Source: an uncultured Bacteroidota bacterium (GTDB lineage: Bacteria; Bacteroidota; Bacteroidia; Flavobacteriales; UA16). From it: a stretch of 22,006 bases of DNA. The DNA lies in NCBI GenBank assembly GCA_902535565.1, contig CACAUH010000017.1, positions 1 through 22,006 of the forward strand, in the 5' to 3' direction. Positions 1 through 7,905 of the stretch are shown piece after piece. Under the pieces are notes generated by a model. That model made no database searches. It saw only the letters and a list, made by a program, of their open reading frames with translations, and had not been told where the DNA came from. Each line of letters starts with the position of its first letter. Positions within the stretch are counted from its first letter, which is position 1. The position numbers were made by a program, and so were the translations under genes.

Positions 1-170
1 AAGCAGGCAGGGAGCTCCGCGTTATGGTTGAAAGCGATCAAGTCAATGACGAAATGGCCGAACAAATCAGCTTCAACATCTCACAGCGCATCATGAACGA
101 GATGACCTACCCGGGGCAGGTGAAGGTTACCGTCATCCGTGAGACCCGGGCTGTGAGCGTCGCAAAATGA
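1..170 (+). CDS. rny: Ribonuclease Y, C-terminal end (partial)
   Basis: The window opens inside a gene whose last 55 codons read [20 protein letters not shown] onward and finish with a [20 protein letters not shown] tail before TGA at 168-170. This is the characteristic C-terminus of RNase Y, a membrane-anchored KH/HD-domain endoribonuclease that starts mRNA decay; the part seen lies after the HD domain. The AGRELRV and [11 protein letters not shown] motifs are well conserved in the family. The N-terminal membrane anchor, coiled coil, KH and HD domains lie outside the window. The flippase gene downstream begins directly after the stop codon with no gap, so the two are probably co-transcribed, though no functional link is evident. 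Confidence 0.9.
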   Translation, partial: AGRELRVMVESDQVNDEMAEQISFNISQRIMNEMTYPGQVKVTVIRETRAVSVAK

Positions 171-1670
171 GTGGAGGACGGTACTTTCTCTCGCTCCGTC
201 CAGTGGCAAACCCTGAATGTCGGGGTACAAATTGTCATTCAACTGGCCTTTGTCCGCTATTTAGGGGAAATTCTTACGCCGTCTGAGTGGGGCTTGGTTG
301 GCGTGGTATTGGGCTTTGCCGGACTCCTTGAAATCTTTGCCCAACTCGGCGTGGGTCCTTCCTTGATTCAACGCAAAGATTTGACGCGCAATCAGGTCTC
401 GGCGGCGTTCTGGTTCTCCTTTTTCCAAGGTATGGCCTTTTGTGCTTTGGTCTACTTCTCAGCCCCAGCCATCTCGAATTGGTTTGAGAAGCCCGAGATG
501 GAGCCCGTGATGCGATGGGTTGCATTCAGCTTTTTGATTGCCTCATTGGCACTGGTTCCCAGGTCGATGCTGATTCGACGCATGGACTTCCGCAGCCTCT
601 TTTGGTCCTCCTTGATTGCAATGGGTCTCGGCACGGGTGCCTTTGGCATCTGGGCCGCCTCTGCCGGGTGGGGAGTCTATGCTTACATCGGTGCCCTGCT
701 CGTTCAAAACGCCCTGCTCGGTATCAACTATTGGTGTCGTTCTGGACTGCGGGTCTCTCTTCTTCCCCAGATTCGAGAAGCAACGTCACTGTTGCGGTAT
801 GGCGCAACGAGCACAATATTCAACTTTTTGAATTACGCAGCATCCAAACTCGACCTTTTGGTCTTGGACAAATTCCTGCCCACTGCCCAAGACGCGATCG
901 TCGGTGTGTACGAACGAAGTGTATATCTTATGAACACCCCTGTCACGGTGTTGGGCAAGCTGTCGGACAGCGTCCTGTTCAGCGGCATGAGTGGGGTTCA
1001 AGACGAACAGCAAAGGCTCCGCCACATATTCTACAGCGGACTATACGTGGTAACCACGTTGGTCCTGCCCGGGGTCGTCCTGCTGGAACTGTTCATGAAG
1101 GATGTCGTGCTCATCTTGGTGGGATCAAAGCTGATCGATGTCGTCCCCTATGCTCGAATTCTCGTTTTGGCCATCCTGTTCCGCAGCTGGATCAAAGTGT
1201 GTGACGCCGTGGTGCGTGCAGTGGATGCAATCGTACCAGCCACTGCAATCAAAGCTTGCTTCTGCATCATGGTGGCATGTTCAGCCTGGTTGGGGGCCAT
1301 CACAGAATTGAACATGCTGTGCATCGGCATGGTAATCGCCACGACCATTCAAGCCGTCGCCATGCTTCTTCTGACCCAGCGACACGTCCGATTCGAATGG
1401 CCCATGCTGCTCCGCCTTGTGCTTCCAGGGTTTCGCGCTGCCTTGGCTGCGATGGTAGGGACTGTGCCGGCGGTGATCTTGAACGAACATCTGCACTGGT
1501 CCTTGCACTTCCTTGTGGGCCTGATGGGCATCAGCTTATCCATCATGGCTGCATCTTGGCTCCGGCCCCAATGGTTTGGGGTGGGCGAGTACAATCTCCT
1601 TGCCCAAATTGCGCAGCGCCTGCCTTCCAGTTCACTCAAAGCCCGATGGTCTGACGGGGCGGAGCACTGA
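171..1670 (+). CDS. Wzx-like polysaccharide flippase (PST/MATE-type membrane protein)
   Basis: A 499-residue, strongly hydrophobic protein with a dozen or more predicted membrane segments spread through its length and few charged loops. The N-terminal half has the pattern of the polysaccharide biosynthesis protein family (Wzx/WzxC): an early helix after a short polar start, then YLGEILTPSEWGLVGVV, a 'FAQLGVGPSLIQRKDL' loop near residues 62-77, and later 'SKLDLLVLDKFLPTAQDAIVGVYERS' near 225-250. Such proteins flip lipid-linked oligosaccharide units across the inner membrane for O-antigen, exopolysaccharide or capsule assembly. The start is GTG immediately after the rny stop; no ATG in this frame would keep the conserved N-terminus. 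No glycosyltransferase or polymerase gene is visible beside it, so the substrate cannot be inferred. Confidence 0.85.
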   Translation: MEDGTFSRSVQWQTLNVGVQIVIQLAFVRYLGEILTPSEWGLVGVVLGFAGLLEIFAQLGVGPSLIQRKDLTRNQVSAAFWFSFFQGMAFCALVYFSAPAISNWFEKPEMEPVMRWVAFSFLIASLALVPRSMLIRRMDFRSLFWSSLIAMGLGTGAFGIWAASAGWGVYAYIGALLVQNALLGINYWCRSGLRVSLLPQIREATSLLRYGATSTIFNFLNYAASKLDLLVLDKFLPTAQDAIVGVYERSVYLMNTPVTVLGKLSDSVLFSGMSGVQDEQQRLRHIFYSGLYVVTTLVLPGVVLLELFMKDVVLILVGSKLIDVVPYARILVLAILFRSWIKVCDAVVRAVDAIVPATAIKACFCIMVACSAWLGAITELNMLCIGMVIATTIQAVAMLLLTQRHVRFEWPMLLRLVLPGFRAALAAMVGTVPAVILNEHLHWSLHFLVGLMGISLSIMAASWLRPQWFGVGEYNLLAQIAQRLPSSSLKARWSDGAEH

Positions 1671-1698
1671 GTCCGTTGCGCATTATTTTCGCGGCCCC

Positions 1699-2379
1699 AT
1701 GTCCCGCGTCTCCTTCCATTCGCTGATTCTGAGCCTGACACTTCTCTTGGCATTTGCAGGACATGCTCAGGATTCAAAAGACAGCTTGTGGGTACGCGGT
1801 GGACTGCTTACATCGCATGATACGATTGCATTGGAAATGGACTGGAGACTGGACGGCCAAACCCCAAGGCGTGGTACCGACACGCTTTGGCGTCAGGTGT
1901 CTAGGAACGGTGAACTGACCGCATGGGCGCGCACCGATTCGACCCAAGTTCAAATGGCATCTAACTGGCCGAAGTGGTCCGACAGCCTTGAGTTCACTTT
2001 GGTGCTCGACACCGCGGGCTTCAACCTTAGGTTGCCAGAAGACACCCTCACGGTCCTTTGGCAGCCACTTCAGTCGGGCTGCTTCCCCGCCACATCTGCG
2101 CGCGATCTGGAAAAAATCCTCATCGCACTGTCGGATACGCCATTCGAAGCCAAACGGTATGATACGGCTGTGCTCTGGCTGCGGCGCCATTGTTTGACGA
2201 TACCCGGTCTGCGCAGACTGGCCGATGGCTTCGATGATGAACGCAGGAGGCTATCTCTGCTTCAAAGTGCCCTTATCACCCAACCTGAAGCCCTGCCATC
2301 CTTGGGCTCGCTCTTTTTTACAGCGCGGTACCAAGAAGAGTTCCGGCAATGGGTGGACACACGTCCCGCTCCCCGTTGA
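1699..2379 (+). CDS. Secreted DUF4476-like protein
   Basis: A 226-residue protein. I chose the ATG at 1699 because it gives a clean signal peptide (MSRVSFHSLILSLTLLLAFA, then GHAQ|D, type I site after about residue 24); the open frame runs further upstream but only over the 3' end of the flippase gene. Residues about 25-115 have alternating beta-strand character rich in Thr, Trp and Asp. Residues about 130-215 resemble DUF4476, a Bacteroidota domain built of short helical repeats of the type 'F..KRYDTAVLWLRRHCLT..GLRRLADGFDDERRRLSLLQSAL'. Its function is unknown. It lies 28 bases after the flippase stop and 95 bases before serC, which appears to have its own promoter. The domain call is from pattern memory only and is moderately sure. 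Confidence 0.7.
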   Translation: MSRVSFHSLILSLTLLLAFAGHAQDSKDSLWVRGGLLTSHDTIALEMDWRLDGQTPRRGTDTLWRQVSRNGELTAWARTDSTQVQMASNWPKWSDSLEFTLVLDTAGFNLRLPEDTLTVLWQPLQSGCFPATSARDLEKILIALSDTPFEAKRYDTAVLWLRRHCLTIPGLRRLADGFDDERRRLSLLQSALITQPEALPSLGSLFFTARYQEEFRQWVDTRPAPR

Positions 2380-2417
2380 TCTGATCAAATCGCATGTTTA
2401 ATGTGTGGGAAACTCCG

Positions 2418-2432
2418 TCAAACCTCGTTTGA
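2418..2432. repeat. Short inverted repeat before serC
   Basis: TCAAAC-CTC-GTTTGA gives a perfect 6-bp stem with a 3-base loop in the 95-base gap before serC. No T-run follows it, so it is unlikely to be an intrinsic terminator. It overlaps the putative -33 TTTG (2428-2431), so it could be an operator, but one such repeat may also arise by chance. Confidence 0.25.
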
Positions 2433-2458
2433 ACTGAATGGGCTTGTCATTTGTTTTG
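2428..2458 (+). promoter_or_regulatory. Candidate Bacteroidota promoter of serC
   Basis: TTTG at 2428-2431 is followed after 19 bases by TTGTTTTG at 2451-2458. This matches the Bacteroidota sigma-ABfr consensus TTTG-N19-21-TAnnTTTG with a single mismatch (T for A at the second place). Transcription would begin near 2464, giving a leader of about 10 bases before the serC ATG. The match is by eye and unscored. Confidence 0.4.
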
Positions 2459-2474
2459 ATGAGAACTTCGTTTC

Positions 2475-3560
2475 ATGATGTCGACCACCACGCGCACCAT
2501 CCACAACTTTTCTGCCGGCCCCTGCATCCTGCCCCAATCAGTCATGCAGCAGGCATCCGACGCCGTCCGCGAATTGAACGGATCTGGCCTGAGTCTCATT
2601 GAAATCTCCCACCGGAGCAAGGCCTTTGTTGACATCATGGAAGAGGCCCGCAATTTGGTGCGTAGCGAACTCGGTCTACCTGACCATTTCGAAGTGCTCT
2701 TTCTCCAAGGTGGGGCCAGTCTTGGCTTCTTGACCACGGCGATGAATTTCACACCTGAGGGCAGCAGCATGGATTATGCTGTGACGGGTACCTGGGCCAA
2801 GAAGGCATTGAAAGAGGCCAAGAAGATGGGCAATGCACAGGCCATCACCTCCAGCGAAGACACCGGATTCAACTGTATCCCTGCCCTCCCCTCACAAAGC
2901 AGCGCCGGGGCCGTGCACATCACGACCAACAACACCATCTACGGCACCCAATACGCAGGGGACCCCACCACAAACAAGCCGTTGGTGGCCGACATGAGTT
3001 CGGACATCTTTTCCCGCCCGGTGGACCTTTCCAAGTACGCTTGCATCTACGCTGGCGCTCAAAAAAACATGGGACCGGCTGGCACCGTGCTGTACATCTA
3101 CGACAAGAACGCCGCCGGCAAGCATGGCCGCGACTTGCCAAGCTATATAGACCTTGAAGTCCATGCCGGAAAGGACAGCATGTTCAACACCCCACCGGTC
3201 TTCGCCATCTACACCAGCATGCTCACACTCCGCTGGCTCAAGGCTGAGGGCGGTGTCTCAGCAATGCAGAAGCGCAATGCTGCCAAAGCAAGTTGTCTTT
3301 ACAGCGAAATCGATCGCAATCCCTTGTTCAACGGCTTCGCCCAAACTGATTCTCGCAGCGTAATGAACGTCACGTTTACCGCTGCCAATGACGCGCACAC
3401 GCCGCTTTTCTTGGAGGCCTGTGCCGCAGCAGACATTAACGGCATCAAGGGCCACCGTTCCGTGGGTGGCTTCCGGGCCTCCATGTACAATGCACTGCCA
3501 CTCTCCAGCGTCGAAGTTCTGGTCGATGTCATGAAGGAATTCGAGCGAACCCACGGCTGA
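2475..3560 (+). CDS. serC: Phosphoserine aminotransferase
   Basis: A 361-residue PLP enzyme of aminotransferase class V that converts 3-phosphohydroxypyruvate plus glutamate to O-phosphoserine and 2-oxoglutarate, the second step of serine biosynthesis in the cytosol. Diagnostic features are the N-terminal 'NFSAGPCILP' (residues 11-20), 'LFLQGGASLGF' (75-85) of the cofactor phosphate region, 'DMSSDIFSRPVD' (173-184), and 'YAGAQKNMGPAG' (192-203), in which Lys197 is the PLP Schiff-base lysine. The C-terminal 'GHRSVGGFRASMYNALP' is the usual substrate-binding arginine segment. Length is normal for the family. Two adjacent ATG codons (2475, 2478) make the exact start uncertain by one residue. serA follows after a 30-base pyrimidine-rich spacer, so the two are almost surely one transcript. 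Confidence 0.97.
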   Translation: MMSTTTRTIHNFSAGPCILPQSVMQQASDAVRELNGSGLSLIEISHRSKAFVDIMEEARNLVRSELGLPDHFEVLFLQGGASLGFLTTAMNFTPEGSSMDYAVTGTWAKKALKEAKKMGNAQAITSSEDTGFNCIPALPSQSSAGAVHITTNNTIYGTQYAGDPTTNKPLVADMSSDIFSRPVDLSKYACIYAGAQKNMGPAGTVLYIYDKNAAGKHGRDLPSYIDLEVHAGKDSMFNTPPVFAIYTSMLTLRWLKAEGGVSAMQKRNAAKASCLYSEIDRNPLFNGFAQTDSRSVMNVTFTAANDAHTPLFLEACAAADINGIKGHRSVGGFRASMYNALPLSSVEVLVDVMKEFERTHG

Positions 3561-3590
3561 CCTTTTCCCACCTCTTCTCCTCTCACCGCA

Positions 3591-4556
3591 ATGAAAGTCC
3601 TCGCCAACGACGGCATTTCTGCCAAGGCCAAAGCCGCCCTTGAGGCGGAAGGCATCACGATCTCCACAGACCACGTCGAGCAATCCAACCTCATCGACAC
3701 GCTCAATCGCGAAGGCTACGCAGGCATTCTTGTCCGCAGTGCTACCAAGATCCGACAGGACCTCATCGATGCCTGTCCCGACCTCCGGTTCATCGGACGT
3801 GGCGGTGTCGGTATGGACAACATCGATGTCGCCTATGCCCGCGAACAAGGCAAGGTGGTGTTCAACACGCCTGCGGCCAGCTCCCAAAGTGTGGCTGAGT
3901 TAGTGATGGCACACCTGTTTGCCATGTCACGGTCCCTGCACCGAAGCTATCCCGCCATGCCCCAGCGCGGTGCCGAGGAATTCAAGGTCCTGAAGAAGGC
4001 CTATGCCAAGGGCATCGAGCTTCGCGGAAAGACCCTCGGCATTGTCGGTTTTGGTCGCATTGGCACTGCCGTTGCCCAATACGCTCTCGGCTGCGGCATG
4101 CACGTCATTGGCGTGGACCGGGAAGGCACCTTCCGAACGGTACACGTTCAAATTCCATTAGGCAGCTCCAAGGTCCAAGACATCGCAGTCGACATCCCCT
4201 TGGTCCCCTTGTCCGATATGCTCGTGCAAGCCGATGCCGTGACCTTCCATGTGCCCGCCCAAGAAGACGGCTCCCCAGTCCTTGACGCAGCTGGCGTGGC
4301 CTCCATGAAAGAAGGCGCCATGCTGGTCAACACCGCCCGCGGTGGCACCGTGGATGAAGCAGCGGTCAGTGCTGCCGTGACCTCAGGCCACCTGCGTGCC
4401 GCTGCCCTCGACGTGTTTGTGGGTGAACCCAAGCCCGACCCTGCATTGCTCCAAGTGGATGGATTGGCCCTCACGCCGCACATCGGAGCGGCCACCCTCG
4501 AAGCCCAAGACCGCATTGGCGAAGAGCTCGTCGAGCGCATTCTCGAATTGCGTTAA
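3591..4556 (+). CDS. serA: D-3-phosphoglycerate dehydrogenase (short form)
   Basis: A 321-residue NAD-dependent D-2-hydroxyacid dehydrogenase catalysing the first step of serine biosynthesis, 3-phosphoglycerate to 3-phosphohydroxypyruvate. The Rossmann motif GFGRIG is at residues 153-158, followed by the acidic residue of 'VIGVD' (Asp176). The expected catalytic set is present: Arg250 in 'NTARGG', Glu279 in 'VGEP' and His297 in 'LTPHIGAAT'. The substrate-domain signature 'GRGGVGMDNIDV' is at 69-80. The protein ends right after the catalytic core, with no ACT or intervening domain, so serine feedback of the Escherichia coli type is not expected; short SerA proteins are common in Bacteroidota. 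Its place between serC and DUF1015 supports SerA over other family members such as glyoxylate reductase. Confidence 0.94.
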   Translation: MKVLANDGISAKAKAALEAEGITISTDHVEQSNLIDTLNREGYAGILVRSATKIRQDLIDACPDLRFIGRGGVGMDNIDVAYAREQGKVVFNTPAASSQSVAELVMAHLFAMSRSLHRSYPAMPQRGAEEFKVLKKAYAKGIELRGKTLGIVGFGRIGTAVAQYALGCGMHVIGVDREGTFRTVHVQIPLGSSKVQDIAVDIPLVPLSDMLVQADAVTFHVPAQEDGSPVLDAAGVASMKEGAMLVNTARGGTVDEAAVSAAVTSGHLRAAALDVFVGEPKPDPALLQVDGLALTPHIGAATLEAQDRIGEELVERILELR

Positions 4557-4598
4557 TTCAAATTCCCCACCGGATGTCCCGGTGCGGCGCTGCGTTCA

Positions 4599-5783
4599 AT
4601 GACCACGAAGCCCGCCCTTCTCAAGCCCTTTTGCGGCGTACTGCCGCCGGCAGACAAGGCCCATTTGGTGGCCACACGGAGCTATTTGACCTACAGCGAC
4701 TACGAGTTGCAGGACAAGTTGGCCCGAAACCCATTCAGCTACCTCCACGTCATCCACCCCACAGGAGAACAAACACCGCATGGGTCAGAAATGAAGCCCA
4801 TTCGCGACGCCTATCAATCCTTCATGGAACGTGGTTGGTTGCAACAGGATGGGTCGCCGACCTACTACGTTCTTCGACAAGACAGCGAACTCGGCAGCAT
4901 CACTGGACTGATTGGCCTGGTCCCCATCCAAGCCGTCCGGGAGCAGCGCATCAAGGTGCACGAATTGACACTGAGCCATCGGGAGGTGCTGTTTGCCAAT
5001 TACCTCGCCCAAGTTGGTCTCAACGCAGAGCCAGCGCTGCTTGGTCACAAACCATCGGACCAAATCGAAGCCCTGACAGTCGAAGCCGCGACAGGACGTC
5101 CAGACATGGACTTCACCACTGCAGACGGAACCCGACACACCCTCTGGCGTGTTGCCAACAGGTGTGCGCAGGCGCTGGAAGCGGCCATGGCCGACCTCGA
5201 GGAGGTCTACATCGCGGATGGACACCACCGCGTGGCATCCAGCCTGCGCATGGCAGATGCCCATCCAACGCACACAGCCGCACAGTATTTCATGGCCCTC
5301 CTTGTTCCCGGTAATCAACTGATTTTCAAAGGGTACCACCGCATCGTGAACCTCGACGGACACGCGCTGTCGCCTCAACAAATCCATTCAGCCTTGGCCA
5401 CCCTTCCCGAAGTTCAGATCAAAGATGGACACACCGAAGGCCGGGGACACATCCAAATGAAAGGGACACTGAAAGGCACACTGTCGGTGGACCTCTCAGC
5501 TGAGGACCTGACCTTGGCCGAGTGGCTTCAAACGCGGGTTTTGTCTCCGATTTTTGACATCGAAAAACCGCGAACAGACCGACGACTGAAATGCGTTACC
5601 GATGAGGAATTGAAGGCGTGGAAAGCGCGGACCAGTGACCTCGCCTTCGTCATGCCCCCAATGGATTTCGATGAGCTTCAGGCTGTGGCCGATGCACAGC
5701 GTCACATGCCCCCCAAGAGCACCTGGATTGCGCCGAAGTTGCGCAGTGGACTTGTCTTGTTTGATTTTGGTCCGGCCATCTAA
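4599..5783 (+). CDS. DUF1015 family protein (serine cluster member)
   Basis: A 394-residue soluble protein of the DUF1015 (COG4198) family. Family marks are the N-terminal 'KPFCGVLPP' segment, 'HELT' at residues 121-124, and the conserved histidine motif 'IADGHHR' at 205-211, which looks like an active or metal/phosphate-binding site. The C-terminus 'KLRSGLVLFDF' is also typical. DUF1015 genes are known to sit beside serA and serC in Bacteroidota and some Firmicutes, and that arrangement is seen here with a 42-base gap after serA. The biochemical role is not established to my knowledge; involvement in serine or phosphoserine metabolism is an inference from context. No serB (phosphoserine phosphatase) is present in the cluster. 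Confidence 0.88.
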   Translation: MTTKPALLKPFCGVLPPADKAHLVATRSYLTYSDYELQDKLARNPFSYLHVIHPTGEQTPHGSEMKPIRDAYQSFMERGWLQQDGSPTYYVLRQDSELGSITGLIGLVPIQAVREQRIKVHELTLSHREVLFANYLAQVGLNAEPALLGHKPSDQIEALTVEAATGRPDMDFTTADGTRHTLWRVANRCAQALEAAMADLEEVYIADGHHRVASSLRMADAHPTHTAAQYFMALLVPGNQLIFKGYHRIVNLDGHALSPQQIHSALATLPEVQIKDGHTEGRGHIQMKGTLKGTLSVDLSAEDLTLAEWLQTRVLSPIFDIEKPRTDRRLKCVTDEELKAWKARTSDLAFVMPPMDFDELQAVADAQRHMPPKSTWIAPKLRSGLVLFDFGPAI

Positions 5784-5794
5784 ACTTTGTAGAG

Positions 5795-6475
5795 ATGCGA
5801 GAAGTCAGTGAAGCTTGGCGTTCGGTGCGTGACGCTGTTCCAGACCACGTCACCGTCGTGGCCGTTAGCAAGACCAAACCGGTCGAAGCTGTAGAACAAG
5901 CCCATGCGGCCGGTGCGCGGGTATTTGGCGAAAACCGGGTGCAAGAACTCGTCGGAAAGCACGAGGCCCTGACCCACCCCGAGACCGGACGCCCTTCAGA
6001 ATTTCCGGACTTGCGCTGGCACCAGATCGGAACATTGCAGCGCAACAAAGTCAAATACATCGCCCCCTTTGTCGACTTGGTGCATGCTGTCGATCAAGTG
6101 TCCCTGCTGGACGAAATTGAAAAGCGGGCCGCCTCCAATGGTAGGAAGTTGCGCGTCCTCCTTCAGGTGCACATCGCGGAAGAGCAAAGCAAATTCGGGT
6201 TTGGCACCGAGGACCTTCCCGCCGTGTGCGACCGACTCGATGCTGGAGGATGGGAACATGTTGAAGTCAACGGGCTGATGGGCATGGCCACCTTCACCCC
6301 TGATGTCGCGCAAGTGGCCCGGGAATTCGCCGGGCTTCGCCGGCAATTCGAGATGCTCGGCGGTCCTCGTGGATGGTCCACTTTGTCCATGGGCATGAGT
6401 GGCGACTGGCGCATTGCAGTAGAAGAAGGCAGCACCATGGTGCGCATCGGCAGCGCCATTTTTGGAAGCCGATGA
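5795..6475 (+). CDS. yggS: YggS/PROSC family PLP homeostasis protein
   Basis: A 226-residue PLP-binding protein with an alanine-racemase-like TIM barrel. It has no known strong enzymatic activity; the family controls free PLP and affects amino-acid and keto-acid balance. Lys26 in 'VAVSKTKP' is the expected PLP lysine. Other family motifs are 'FGENRVQE' (44-51), 'WHQIGTLQRNK', 'VEVNGLMGMA' and the C-terminal 'LSMGMSGDWRIAVEEGSTMVRIGSAIFG', which binds the cofactor phosphate. The ATG at 5795 lies 11 bases after the DUF1015 stop, giving normal family length. Its position after the PLP-dependent serine pathway makes metabolic sense. Its stop codon overlaps the start of the small membrane protein gene. 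Confidence 0.95.
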   Translation: MREVSEAWRSVRDAVPDHVTVVAVSKTKPVEAVEQAHAAGARVFGENRVQELVGKHEALTHPETGRPSEFPDLRWHQIGTLQRNKVKYIAPFVDLVHAVDQVSLLDEIEKRAASNGRKLRVLLQVHIAEEQSKFGFGTEDLPAVCDRLDAGGWEHVEVNGLMGMATFTPDVAQVAREFAGLRRQFEMLGGPRGWSTLSMGMSGDWRIAVEEGSTMVRIGSAIFGSR

Positions 6476-6738
6476 TCCCGGGATTTCGCCCATATGAACC
6501 GTGGTTCAAGGCCTGGCTCATCCTCGCCCCGTTGGTGGCCTACGGCAGCCACTTCATCATCTTCAATGCGCGAATGAGGCTTGCCCAACTCGCACAAGAC
6601 AGCATGGAGGTCGCCGATCCTCAAGGAACATGGGGTTATGCAGCGGCATGCACCGCGGCATTCACCCTGCTCATGGCCATCATTGCCCGCCTCTGGGTTA
6701 AGATTACCCCACAAGAAGAGGCTACCGACAGAGACTGA
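6472..6738 (+). CDS. Small two-helix membrane protein, unknown function
   Basis: An 88-residue protein beginning at the ATG of an ATGA overlap with the yggS stop, so translation is probably coupled. It has two clear hydrophobic helices, roughly residues 12-31 (AWLILAPLVAYGSHFIIFNA) and 56-78 (YAAACTAAFTLLMAIIARLW), separated by a polar loop containing RMRLAQLAQDSMEV. The short N-terminus is polar and the C-terminus is charged (KITPQEEATDRD). I do not recognise the family. The longer open frame upstream only covers yggS and is not used. It is the last gene of the rightward run; the convergent oxidoreductase gene ends 18 bases away, and I see no clear terminator hairpin between them. Confidence 0.65.
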   Translation: MIPGFRPYEPWFKAWLILAPLVAYGSHFIIFNARMRLAQLAQDSMEVADPQGTWGYAAACTAAFTLLMAIIARLWVKITPQEEATDRD

Positions 6739-6756
6739 GCGCTCCGAGCATGCCTG

Positions 6757-7905
6757 TCACACGGCGATTTTTGTAGCCTCACCTTTCAATGCCTCCCGCG
6801 TCATCGCAAACCGAGTCAAGTCGAACTCAGGCTGGATGCCGAGCGCCATCTGGGCGAGCAAGCGACCAATGAGGGGTCCGAATTTGAAACCATGTCCGCT
6901 GAATCCAGCCCCCAGAATAAGCCCATCGGGCGTTCTGTCGAGAATAAAATCTCGGTCGGCCGTCCCACTGTAAAAACAGACATATTCCCATTCGATCTTT
7001 GATTCGGCCAATTCCGGCAGGTGGGTAGAGAGGAACCCCCTCGCCTTGGCCTTGAATTCATCGCTAACCTTGCGGTCGTCTCCATCGGGATGGCCCAAGC
7101 GTCCGGGATGGTGATTGGCCACCTTAATGCGGCCATCCTTGATGGTGGGAATTGCATAAAAACCACTGGCCAGATCACTGAATACGGGAAGCCGATTGAG
7201 GCGCTCTCCCAATGCTGTCGCATCGAAATACACGAGCTCCTGTCGGGTCACCTCCATTGGAACATCGACCCAACGGCGAGTCCATGCCCCTGCTGTGAGC
7301 ACAACTTGGTCATACTGGGACCACCCCCTGCCGCACCGGACTGCATTGGGTTCGACCTCGAGGGCCTCCCTTCTCCATTCGATGCCCTCATTGCTCAACC
7401 AGCTTGCCAACCCCGCCAAAACGACTTCAGGATCCAGCACCCCACCAAGCCGGTCCACAGTGGCCTGATCTGCACGGAACCCAGGCCATTCCTCGGCCAC
7501 GCGACCCCGGCCCAGCCGATCCGCGCGCAACCCCATGTCGCGCATCGTGCGCCAGCTTTCGAGCGCATGGCGGTCGCGCTGCTGCTCCACGAGGAGCTTT
7601 CCTGTCTCATGGAGCAAAGGCCGACCCATGCGCATGGACCACTCGGACCACAACCTTCGGGCGCGAACGGCCATGGAGATCAAGCCTTGGTCATTGCCAT
7701 AGTGCACCCTGAAACTGCGCCCTGTGTCCACAGAAGCCCCAGGACCTGTGCCCATGGCGTTCGGATCATAAAGCGTCACCTGGACGCCCGCCTGAATCAG
7801 ACTGGCGGCAGTGAACCCGCCCATGACGCCACCGCCGACCACGGCAATCCGAAGGGGCCTGTCGGACCGGTGGGCCGGCCGAAAATGATGAGGATGACCG
7901 GTCAT
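6757..7905 (-). CDS. Sarcosine-oxidase-like FAD-dependent amine oxidase (DAO family)
   Basis: A 382-residue flavoenzyme of the D-amino-acid-oxidase superfamily, closest by motif to monomeric sarcosine oxidase, N-methyltryptophan oxidase and pipecolate oxidase. The dinucleotide motif VVGGGVMGG is at residues 22-30. Arg63 and Arg66 in 'GRSFRVHYG', Lys261 and His265 in 'IKVANHH', and Cys310 in 'VCFYSGTADRDFILD' line up with residues of monomeric sarcosine oxidase that bind substrate carboxylate, activate oxygen (Lys) and carry covalent FAD (Cys). 'GAGFSGHGFKFGP' (332-344) is the usual flavin-contacting C-terminal motif. The enzyme should oxidise a secondary or cyclic amine of an amino acid and produce hydrogen peroxide. 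Its start overlaps the ATP-grasp stop (ATGA), so the two are coupled. The substrate is unknown. No signal peptide is seen. Confidence 0.88.
   Translation of the reverse strand: MTGHPHHFRPAHRSDRPLRIAVVGGGVMGGFTAASLIQAGVQVTLYDPNAMGTGPGASVDTGRSFRVHYGNDQGLISMAVRARRLWSEWSMRMGRPLLHETGKLLVEQQRDRHALESWRTMRDMGLRADRLGRGRVAEEWPGFRADQATVDRLGGVLDPEVVLAGLASWLSNEGIEWRREALEVEPNAVRCGRGWSQYDQVVLTAGAWTRRWVDVPMEVTRQELVYFDATALGERLNRLPVFSDLASGFYAIPTIKDGRIKVANHHPGRLGHPDGDDRKVSDEFKAKARGFLSTHLPELAESKIEWEYVCFYSGTADRDFILDRTPDGLILGAGFSGHGFKFGPLIGRLLAQMALGIQPEFDLTRFAMTREALKGEATKIAV

Noticed and set aside
3258..3887. Minus-strand open frame across the serC-serA boundary
   Set aside because: Antisense shadow of two well-supported genes.
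4574..5314. Open frame of 246 codons in another frame of DUF1015
   Set aside because: The translation is Arg/Pro/His-rich, typical of an off-frame reading of GC-rich coding DNA; the DUF1015 frame has the family motifs.
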